Below are positions 48,022-54,905 of a DNA stretch of 64,000 nt, in pieces. A program made the position numbers and the translations under genes. Origin of the DNA: JBGQAS01 sp964498605 (GTDB taxonomy: Bacteria; Chloroflexota; Anaerolineae; Anaerolineales; Anaerolineaceae); assembly GCA_964498605.1 (NCBI GenBank), contig CAZCHK010000003.1, forward strand, positions 20,059-84,058. The letters are read 5' to 3'. Positions within the stretch are counted from its first letter, which is position 1, and the number at the start of each line of letters is the position of its first letter. The notes beneath the pieces were generated by a model. That model was not told where the DNA came from. It made no database searches and saw nothing but the letters and a program-made list of their open reading frames with translations.

Positions 48022-49007
48022 CCCGTTCCCTGCTGACCGAATTTTCGCTTGCTGTTCTCCAGCACTTTTTTTGCCGCAGCGGATGACCGCTCAACATGGC
48101 CGATCTCCATCGCCAGAATCACCGCGCCTGCAGCGGGAGGAACATCAAGAAGGGAAAATCGTGCCTTCGGGCCTTCCTGTTTCACCACGCATTGGAACGG
48201 CTGGGTGTAAAGAGCGCCCCCGTTGAACATGCTGCCCATCATGACCACATCGAACTCTTCCCCGCCAAGCGCAAGCTTGCGGATCACGCCGGCTGCCATG
48301 CTGCCCAGCTCCTGCGCTGCCCAGGTGACGCAGTCCCGGGCCACCTCGTCCCCATCTTCCGCCAGGCGGAAGACTTCCGGTGCACTTCCCGCGTCCAGCG
48401 CGAGTCTCCCCTGCGACAGGCCTTCCAGCAGGTTCTCAATGTCTTTTGCGCCTGCCAGTCGAACGAATGCCTCTGTCAGCCTCGTCGCCGGTCCCCTCCT
48501 GCCCCATTCCAGCGCGATGGATTGGACGGCTTTGAGCACCAGCGACCCCGCCCCCCCGTGTTCGGCAAACCAGGCTCCACCGCCGGTCATGTGCGCGAAG
48601 TCTCCATCGGCGTTCCTGCCCCAGCAGTTGTCTCCTGTTCCCGCGTCCACCGCCACCCCCCATCCCGCACGTGTTCCTGCATACAGCCCCAGCACGGCAT
48701 CGTTGACCAGCTTCACCGGAGCGGTGATGCCCGTCCCGCGAACCGCCTCCATGTGGGACGGCTCCTCGGAAGGCCAATCCAGTCCTGCCAGCCCGTATCC
48801 GGCAGCGCTGATCTGGCTCAAGGCTATTTCCGCCTGATCCAGAGCCTGTTGGGTGGCCTGCCCCAGGGCCTGCATGGTTCCCGGGAAACCCACGGATTCG
48901 TGATTGCCGGGTCCGCTCAGGCCAATCCCGATGATATTCCCCTGCCCATCAGCGATCATCGCTTGGGTCTTGGTGCCGCCGACATCGCACCCGAGGTAGT
49001 ATTTCAT
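48018..49007 (-). CDS. BadF/BadG-type sugar kinase (N-acetylglucosamine kinase-like)
   Basis: The protein has 329 residues. It has the ASKHA fold marks: CDVGGTKTQAMIAD (phosphate 1), VNDAVLGLYAGTRAGWGVAVDAGTGDN and GGGAWFAEHGGAGSLVLKA. Proteins with this layout include eukaryote-like GlcNAc kinase and bacterial BadF-family ATPases. It lies 20 bp downstream of a YdjC-type deacetylase gene, which favours a role in aminosugar use. The reaction would be phosphorylation of GlcNAc or glucosamine. The substrate is inferred from context. Confidence 0.78.
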   Translation of the reverse strand: MKYYLGCDVGGTKTQAMIADGQGNIIGIGLSGPGNHESVGFPGTMQALGQATQQALDQAEIALSQISAAGYGLAGLDWPSEEPSHMEAVRGTGITAPVKLVNDAVLGLYAGTRAGWGVAVDAGTGDNCWGRNADGDFAHMTGGGAWFAEHGGAGSLVLKAVQSIALEWGRRGPATRLTEAFVRLAGAKDIENLLEGLSQGRLALDAGSAPEVFRLAEDGDEVARDCVTWAAQELGSMAAGVIRKLALGGEEFDVVMMGSMFNGGALYTQPFQCVVKQEGPKARFSLLDVPPAAGAVILAMEIGHVERSSAAAKKVLENSKRKFGQQGTG

Positions 49008-49026
49008 ATCGCCCGCGCTCTTTTCA

Positions 49027-49914
49027 TCACGGCATGATCTGCTGCAGTGTCTTGTAACTGGCCAGCGTGATGCCCAGATCTTTGATCAATTTTTTGAGAT
49101 CCTCGCGCATGAGGATATGGTAATCCTCCACCCGGCAGCGCCAATCCGGACAGATCGCCCGCAGTTCGGGGGTATCCTGGGCGGGATGGGCGTAGATGCG
49201 GGAAATGCCGCAGGGAAGGTTTTTCAGAATATCAATATATTTTTCATAACGCTGATCGGTTTCCTGTAAATTGACCCAGAACAGGCCATCGTGCAGAGGG
49301 ACACCCATTTCCTCCAGCGTTCCCATGAATTGGGCGGCCATCTTCGCCGACTCCGGGTCCGCTCCCTGGACTACCCAGCCTGCCTCGTCCAGCCTCACTG
49401 CCAGCGGCACGAGGTGATGACTGACCCCCAGCTGCACGTAATTGACCAGGATCTTTGGATTCAGCACGGTGCCCATGTGCGTATCGATGTGCGAGGCGTG
49501 AATACCTGCTTGCTTTACCCTGAGGATCTGCGCCTCCATCTCCTGGCGGGCAGCGTCCGCGTCACATCCAGCCCAAACCGCGTCGTTGCCCCGGAAGAAA
49601 TAACCTTCATCGTCGATCAATCCCGTTGCGGGATCGACGGTCGAGATGGGTCCCCAGCGGTAGTGATCCCATTCGCAGGTGAGCGTGATGTGCACACCCA
49701 GGTCCATGGACTGGGATTTTTGCCACATGGCCGCCGCGCCGCGAAACCACCCGCAGGGAGCCATGACCGCGCCCGAGGTGACCAATCCGAAATCATGCAG
49801 CTCTCCGAACGCGGACAGGGTTGCCTGGCACATCCCGATGTCATCAGCGTGGATGATGAGGATCCTGTCTTGATTTGAAAGGCCGATCTTTTTCATGGCG
49901 GGGTTTGGGTTCAT
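49027..49914 (-). CDS. YdjC/ChbG-family carbohydrate deacetylase
   Basis: The protein has 295 residues from the ATG at 49914 with AGGAG upstream. YdjC features: LIIHADDIGMCQATLSAF (metal-binding Asp-Asp), MDLGVHITLTCEW and ASHIDTHMGTVL (His metal ligands). ChbG-type enzymes remove an N-acetyl group from chitin-type oligosaccharides. The sugar kinase gene follows directly, so the two could take up amino-sugar fragments from chitin or peptidoglycan. A deacetylase and a kinase alone do not define the pathway. Confidence 0.85.
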   Translation of the reverse strand: MNPNPAMKKIGLSNQDRILIIHADDIGMCQATLSAFGELHDFGLVTSGAVMAPCGWFRGAAAMWQKSQSMDLGVHITLTCEWDHYRWGPISTVDPATGLIDDEGYFFRGNDAVWAGCDADAARQEMEAQILRVKQAGIHASHIDTHMGTVLNPKILVNYVQLGVSHHLVPLAVRLDEAGWVVQGADPESAKMAAQFMGTLEEMGVPLHDGLFWVNLQETDQRYEKYIDILKNLPCGISRIYAHPAQDTPELRAICPDWRCRVEDYHILMREDLKKLIKDLGITLASYKTLQQIMP

Positions 49915-49968
49915 TTCAGCTCCTGCTTCTTTATGCATATTGTAGCAACAATCTGATGACCGAAGAAT

Positions 49969-49999
49969 AAAAAGCGGGAGAGGAAAAACCTCTCCCGCT
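49969..49999 (-). terminator. Terminator after the YIP1-like gene
   Basis: An 11-bp perfect stem (AGCGGGAGAGG with CCTCTCCCGCT, 49973-49983 and 49989-49999) with a 5-nt loop is followed on the minus strand by TTTTTA. It ends the gene at 50016-50573. Confidence 0.88.
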
Positions 50000-50015
50000 G
50001 CCAAATCTTCACTTT

Positions 50016-50573
50016 CTACATCAGGAAATGGACCGCCGGGGTGAAGTAATAGTATGAACCTCTTCCCAGTAGATCGGCCAGGTTCGTGCCGAGCGCCATC
50101 AAGACAAGGAACACGATCAGGCTCACCACGACTCCCAGGAGGATGCCGAACAACCAGGACACCAGCCAGATGAGCGCGCCTTTACCAAAGCTCACCTTGT
50201 ACATCCACATCGCCATCAGGATGGTGATAACGATCCCGACCAGCCCGCTGATGATACCCGGCACCAGCAGCATCCCCAGCGATCCGCTCAAACGGCTGAA
50301 GAAAGAAGGAAAATCGTTGATTGAACCGAGATTCGCAAACGCCATGCTTCCAAAGAGCGCGCTGATGATGCCGCCCACGATGCTGTTGGCAATCATGCTG
50401 AGCACGCCCGTGCCGAAGGCTTTCCAGTAATTGCGGCCCTCGATCTTCAGGATGGCTGCGGAGATCAGGAACGGCAGGGGTATGAAAACGAATAATGACA
50501 GTAAGAATAAACCGCAGCACAGCAGGATCGCAACGACCCCGCCCCCCATGATGGTACCAAAAAGATTATCCAT
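50016..50573 (-). CDS. Multi-TM membrane protein (YIP1-like), paralog 1
   Basis: The protein has 185 residues and four or five TM helices. A GAGGAG ribosome site supports the start. A stretch ILKIEGRNYWKAFGTGVLSMIAN is closely matched by ILKFSARSYWRAFGLSLLSMLAS in the neighbouring gene, so the two are tandem paralogs. Arrangement and hydrophobicity recall YIP1-type proteins, but this is only a resemblance. The function is unknown. Confidence 0.6.
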   Translation of the reverse strand: MDNLFGTIMGGGVVAILLCCGLFLLSLFVFIPLPFLISAAILKIEGRNYWKAFGTGVLSMIANSIVGGIISALFGSMAFANLGSINDFPSFFSRLSGSLGMLLVPGIISGLVGIVITILMAMWMYKVSFGKGALIWLVSWLFGILLGVVVSLIVFLVLMALGTNLADLLGRGSYYYFTPAVHFLM

Positions 50574-50621
50574 TGACTCTTCTCCTCTAATAAATTTTTC
50601 CGTGCCGGTCAGGGCACGCGA

Positions 50622-51026
50622 TCACAACTTGATGAACAAATAATACAATCCGATCACGAGCAGGTTCATCGGCAGCGCCAGCAGCCACAGAATGACTCCC
50701 TTCTTCCAGTTGACTTCATAGATCCACAAGCTGAGCAGTGAAACAATGAACATGTGCAGGATGGGGATCGCCACCAGCGCGATGATCTGGGCTATCTCGG
50801 CGTTTCCGTTTTTCCCGGCCAGCCAGTAGATGAACGCTCCTGCCGCAGCGCTGGCGAGCATGCTCAGCAGGGACAGGCCAAACGCCCGCCAGTAGCTGCG
50901 GGCACTGAACTTCAGGATTTTCGCGCTGAAAAAGTAGGGCAGGGGAAACAGTCCAAAAAGACCCAGGAGCACCAGAATGCACAGCACCCCCACCGCCACA
51001 GCGCCGAGACTGTTCAATAGACTCAT
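50622..51026 (-). CDS. Multi-TM membrane protein, paralog 2
   Basis: The protein has 134 residues from the ATG at 51026 with AGGAG upstream. Four TM helices are visible. It shares the YW(K/R)AFG...LSM(I/L)A block and the following loops (for example LWIYEVNWKKGVILWLLA) with the gene at 50016-50573, 48 bp downstream. The pair comes from a duplication and is probably co-transcribed. The function is unknown. Confidence 0.6.
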   Translation of the reverse strand: MSLLNSLGAVAVGVLCILVLLGLFGLFPLPYFFSAKILKFSARSYWRAFGLSLLSMLASAAAGAFIYWLAGKNGNAEIAQIIALVAIPILHMFIVSLLSLWIYEVNWKKGVILWLLALPMNLLVIGLYYLFIKL

Positions 51027-51108
51027 GATCGCTCCTGTCTGCATGTATTTGAGATCAAGTTTACCCTGGGATCTCCAATGCTTAAAAATTCTATCATAAA
51101 TTGACCAT

Positions 51109-51119
51109 TATAATAATAT
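51109..51119 (+). promoter_or_regulatory. -10 region of the cysteine peptidase/beta-lactamase-like gene
   Basis: TATAAT (51109-51114) overlaps TAATAT (51114-51119). TAATAT is six bases before the ATG at 51126, TATAAT is eleven. No ribosome-binding site is seen, so the message is leaderless or has a very short leader. Confidence 0.45.
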
Positions 51120-51125
51120 CTATTC

Positions 51126-52697
51126 ATGAAGTTCAAACGCTCTCTTCACTTTTTCGTCGCATTTATCATCGCCCTGGCCGCGGTGCTATCCTCATGCGGG
51201 CAGAGCGCTCTCATAACCCCTTCCCCCGCCATCACACAGGAATCATCTCAAACGCCTTCATCAACACTCGCGCCAACAGCAGCTCCCACCCCGATGCCCA
51301 GTCCGACTCCAACCCTGCCGTATTTTGGCGGGGGTATGCTGACATTGGCTCAAAAGCAGCGCCTCGCGCAAACCTCCCTGGAGTTCACCGCGTCGACTGA
51401 AGCCGACGCCATCCAGGTGGCGCGCTCATTGAAATTCCTGGTCAATGAAGGTCACCCCGCCAGCATGTGCGGACCACTCTCGATCGCAATCCTTCAAAGG
51501 GCCGGACTGCTCGATCCGGCCGTGGACCGCCACCTCTTTTGGAAGCTCAATCCGCGCCCGGATGTAGATCTGCCATTGCTGGAGGCGACCTTTCCCCGCT
51601 CCAGCTACGAGTGGATATCCGTGCGCGCGCCCATCCAGCAGTTTGATTTCGCTGCCAGCCCTCTTTATCCGGGCGACCTCCTCTACCTGTATGCCGGTGA
51701 CGCGGGATCCTTCGAGCACGTTCTGGTGGTCACCCGCGTGGACGAAGAAGGTCGCGCTTTCTCCGTGAACAATCACCAGACCAATGATGGCTACCTCATC
51801 TCCGAATTGATGCTGTATGATCCAACTCAACCCGGAATTGGAGCTTTCTATGATTGGACCAATCGCGAACTGTGGAGGCTTGGTCTGACCGGTTTCGGGG
51901 GATTTGATCTCTGGCGTCCTTCCCGCCCCATCAGCGACCCGACTGTAGAGCAGTCCGCGCTCCAAAGCTCCTGGCAGAGTGTCATGGATTCAACTGGCGG
52001 TCGCTGGAACATTCTCTTCAAGGAGATCGGCGGGGAAACGCATTACGCGCGGTTGGAAAACGAGTCGCTGCACCCAGCCTCAACCATTAAAGTTCCCATC
52101 GCCATGCTTTTCTTCCAGGCGCTGCTGCAGTCAGGGGTCACCGATCTGCAGGGGTATATCAGCACGCACGCCATCGACAATCGTCCCGTCGAAGAGCTGC
52201 TGCGCTCCATGCTGGTCTTCTCAGAAGAGGATGCCACGCAGATCCTGATGAGCTGGAGCGTGAAATACGTGAATTTTGAGAAAGTCTTCCACTCCTGGGG
52301 GATCGATCGCACCATGCTCACCCCGCGGCGCAGCACCGTCCTGGAGATCGCCAGGTTCCTGGAAGTGCTCTACACGGGTGAAGCGCTCACCCCGGACGCC
52401 CGCGGCATCATCCTGGACCTGCTGGCGGAACGCACCACCAACGACGATTTGCGCCTGGGCAGCCTGCAGAAGATGTTGGGCAGTACCGGTTTGGTGTATA
52501 ACAAGCGCGGCACGATGACCGCTGACTGGCTGATCGTCGCTGACGCTGCGATCATCACCTACAACGAAAAAGCCTATGTGCTGGTGATGATCGGCCAACC
52601 CGCGTACAATGAGTCCAGTCCCACCTACGAGCAGCTCGAAGCAGCCTTTACCGAGATGGTTCCCCCGCTGTGGGAATTCCTGCAGGCAGACCAGTGA
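51126..52697 (+). CDS. Lipoprotein: cysteine-peptidase-like domain fused to a class A beta-lactamase-like domain
   Basis: The protein has 523 residues. A lipobox (VLSSC, Cys24) is followed by a Pro/Thr/Ser linker (about 30-65). Residues 95-260 resemble a C39/NlpC-type cysteine peptidase, with Cys115 in SMCGPLS, His198 in FEHVLVV and Asn/His near 215. Residues 285-520 resemble class A beta-lactamase: Ser-x2-Lys in HPASTIKVPIAM (Ser319, Lys322), and KRGT at 460-463 where KTG is expected. The SDN motif is only weakly matched (SEEDA at 366-370). It may be a peptidoglycan-processing enzyme or sensor. It shares the strand with the next lipoprotein gene 12 bp downstream. Confidence 0.72.
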   Translation: MKFKRSLHFFVAFIIALAAVLSSCGQSALITPSPAITQESSQTPSSTLAPTAAPTPMPSPTPTLPYFGGGMLTLAQKQRLAQTSLEFTASTEADAIQVARSLKFLVNEGHPASMCGPLSIAILQRAGLLDPAVDRHLFWKLNPRPDVDLPLLEATFPRSSYEWISVRAPIQQFDFAASPLYPGDLLYLYAGDAGSFEHVLVVTRVDEEGRAFSVNNHQTNDGYLISELMLYDPTQPGIGAFYDWTNRELWRLGLTGFGGFDLWRPSRPISDPTVEQSALQSSWQSVMDSTGGRWNILFKEIGGETHYARLENESLHPASTIKVPIAMLFFQALLQSGVTDLQGYISTHAIDNRPVEELLRSMLVFSEEDATQILMSWSVKYVNFEKVFHSWGIDRTMLTPRRSTVLEIARFLEVLYTGEALTPDARGIILDLLAERTTNDDLRLGSLQKMLGSTGLVYNKRGTMTADWLIVADAAIITYNEKAYVLVMIGQPAYNESSPTYEQLEAAFTEMVPPLWEFLQADQ

Positions 52698-52709
52698 CAA
52701 GGGACCATC

Positions 52710-54809
52710 ATGACCCATAGAAAATCCATCCTGCGGCTTCTGTCGTTCCTCCTGCTTTGCCCTTGCCTGATGGCCGGCCTGGCAGGTTGCCAGGCGCAGC
52801 CTTCGGCCACCTACCCGACCAACACGTACGCCTTTGAACTGCCCACCGCCACGTTGAGCTTGAGCACGCCTGGACCCGTGGAGACCCTCCCGGCAGAGGA
52901 TCCAACGCTCACACCCACCGCGCTGATCGTTCCGACGCGCGCTCTTCCGGAAAGTTTCAATTGGAAGGAGATGCCCGCCCAGCCCCAGATCAGCCAGACT
53001 GCCGTGCAGATCTACATGTCCGGCATTGCCCGGGGACGCGATCCGCGCAACATTTCCGTGGTGGGTGACTGCCAGGCGATCCCATACGTCTTCCTGGGCA
53101 AGTACGGCATCCGGCAGTACACGCTGGATGCTGAATACTACCTGGAAGAAATGATCTCGTTCTACCGCCCTTCGTTTGCCCGCGAGGGGTATGCCGTGCG
53201 CGGTGGCTTCACCGCGGCTTCGGTCTTCTCCCCCGCCCAGGCAGACCCCGCGGCCTGCATGCCCGGTGAGACACCGCTGGACTGCGAATGGCGCATCCAG
53301 AATCCCAGCATCGCATTCATCAACATGGAAACCTGGCAGATTGATGGCACGGTTGACCGCTATGAGGCTTACCTGCGCCGCATCGTGGAGTTCAGCATTT
53401 CCCGCGGCACGCTGCCCATCCTGATCACCAAGGCGGACATGGCGGAAGCCAAAACCCCGGTCATCAACCCGGCCATGGCGCGCGTGGCGTACGAGTACGA
53501 TGTTCCCCTGGTCAACTTCTGGCAATCAGCCCAGTTCCTGGAGAACCGCGGCATCGATCCGCAGCGGGAAGGTTTTCACCTGACCGAGGCAGGGTACGAT
53601 CTGAAACAGAAACTGGCCCTGCTTATCCTGTACGACCTGTGGACCCGGGTGCGTCCGGACACGCTGGAGATCCAGCAGGAGAACACGGATCTGATCCCGG
53701 CGCCGCAAAGCGGCAGTGATCGCGCCAACCCACCCACGCTCACCTTCCACTGCGGCGGGAACTGCGTGTATTTCGACCTGTACCAAACTTCGAACGATGG
53801 CGTGCGTTCGGCGGGGATCTATGAACTGGATATCGAAACCTCGCAGCTGCGTTTGATCTCCAGCCCGGGCATGATCCTGCAGGACACATCAGCAGATGGC
53901 CGGCAACTGTTGATCAGCTCATCCTCAGGGTTGTACATCGCGAGCCGTGATTCCAACACCCTGTCCTGGATCGCGGACGAGCTGTATGAACCAGGTTCTT
54001 CATCAGCCTATTTCGACACCTCCGGCAGATTCGTCACCGCCCTGCTTGGCAGTGGCGGACAGGCGCGCATCGCCCGTTTTGACCGCCAGGACCTGTCGCA
54101 GCCATCCATTTTGATCGAGGCCCCCTCCGCCATCCGCCTGATCACCTACCGTCCGCAGGACAGCTTCTACTGGCAAAGCGGCAGCTGCTCCGGCCTGGAA
54201 TTCTGCCAGACGGAAGATTTATGGAAAACCGATCCCGCAACGGGTATGAGCGAAAGGATCGACGATAAAGTGAACCTGGCCTTTTCCCCCGCGGGGACCG
54301 GCCTTGCCTTTCAGGACCCGCACTACACGCACGAAGCCAACGGGTTCCATAACCCGGTGTTGTTTTATGAAGATACCTTAGCCGGGATCACCTCGCGGCG
54401 CATGTTCCAGTTTGACCACCCCGGGGGATTCATGGTCCATCCGCAGGTCGCCGCGTACGCCTTCTCGCCGGACGGCAGCCGCATCTTCATCCTCTACGAC
54501 CAGTACAGCGATTACTTCGAACGCTCCATGACGCTGATCTTCTACCTGGAAGACCTGCTCGCGCACCAGGTGCTCGCCGCAGGGAAAATGATCGGCGGTT
54601 ACGGCAGCCTGATGCCGCTGGCTGTATGGTCACCGCAGGGTGACAGCGTGCTGCTTCTGTTTACCAGCACCGGACAGGGAACATCCTACCAGCTGGAATT
54701 CTTTGAAAAGGACACGCTCAGATTGGCCTCGGAGCCATCCCTGCTGATTGAGCCTCTCATCCTGCAGGGGTATTCCTTTCCCCGCCATGCTTTCTGGGTC
54801 AATCCATGA
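52710..54809 (+). CDS. Lipoprotein: SGNH-like domain with Cys at the nucleophile position plus beta-propeller
   Basis: The protein has 699 residues. A lipobox (LAGC, Cys27) and a Thr/Pro linker come first. Residues 110-300 resemble an SGNH/GDSL hydrolase: block I reads VVGDCQAIPY, so the usual Ser is Cys (about 120), and block V reads EGFHLTEAGYDLKQ. Block III (IAFINMETWQIDG) lacks a clean GxND. The second part (about 340-699) has repeated strands such as SADGRQLLISSSSGLYIAS and FSPDGSRIFILYD, typical of WD40/TolB-like propellers. It follows the previous lipoprotein gene by 12 bp. Catalysis is uncertain. Confidence 0.7.
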   Translation: MTHRKSILRLLSFLLLCPCLMAGLAGCQAQPSATYPTNTYAFELPTATLSLSTPGPVETLPAEDPTLTPTALIVPTRALPESFNWKEMPAQPQISQTAVQIYMSGIARGRDPRNISVVGDCQAIPYVFLGKYGIRQYTLDAEYYLEEMISFYRPSFAREGYAVRGGFTAASVFSPAQADPAACMPGETPLDCEWRIQNPSIAFINMETWQIDGTVDRYEAYLRRIVEFSISRGTLPILITKADMAEAKTPVINPAMARVAYEYDVPLVNFWQSAQFLENRGIDPQREGFHLTEAGYDLKQKLALLILYDLWTRVRPDTLEIQQENTDLIPAPQSGSDRANPPTLTFHCGGNCVYFDLYQTSNDGVRSAGIYELDIETSQLRLISSPGMILQDTSADGRQLLISSSSGLYIASRDSNTLSWIADELYEPGSSSAYFDTSGRFVTALLGSGGQARIARFDRQDLSQPSILIEAPSAIRLITYRPQDSFYWQSGSCSGLEFCQTEDLWKTDPATGMSERIDDKVNLAFSPAGTGLAFQDPHYTHEANGFHNPVLFYEDTLAGITSRRMFQFDHPGGFMVHPQVAAYAFSPDGSRIFILYDQYSDYFERSMTLIFYLEDLLAHQVLAAGKMIGGYGSLMPLAVWSPQGDSVLLLFTSTGQGTSYQLEFFEKDTLRLASEPSLLIEPLILQGYSFPRHAFWVNP

Positions 54810-54823
54810 AAGGGTTATCATTT

Positions 54824-54851
54824 TTGTTATCTTAGACCAAATTGGTATAGT
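54824..54851 (+). promoter_or_regulatory. Promoter of the pseudokinase gene
   Basis: TTGTTA (54824-54829) and TATAGT (54846-54851) are 16 bp apart. A GGAGGAG ribosome site lies before the ATG at 54906. Confidence 0.5.
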
Positions 54852-54905
54852 TTTTCACGTAATCTGCTATCATTATTACAATCTCAATTCCGGAGGAGAG
54901 TTCGC

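Noticed and set aside
52221..53525. Open frame of 434 codons on the minus strand across two lipoprotein genes
   Set aside because: The plus-strand genes have lipoboxes and motifs; the antisense frame has none and spans the gap between them.
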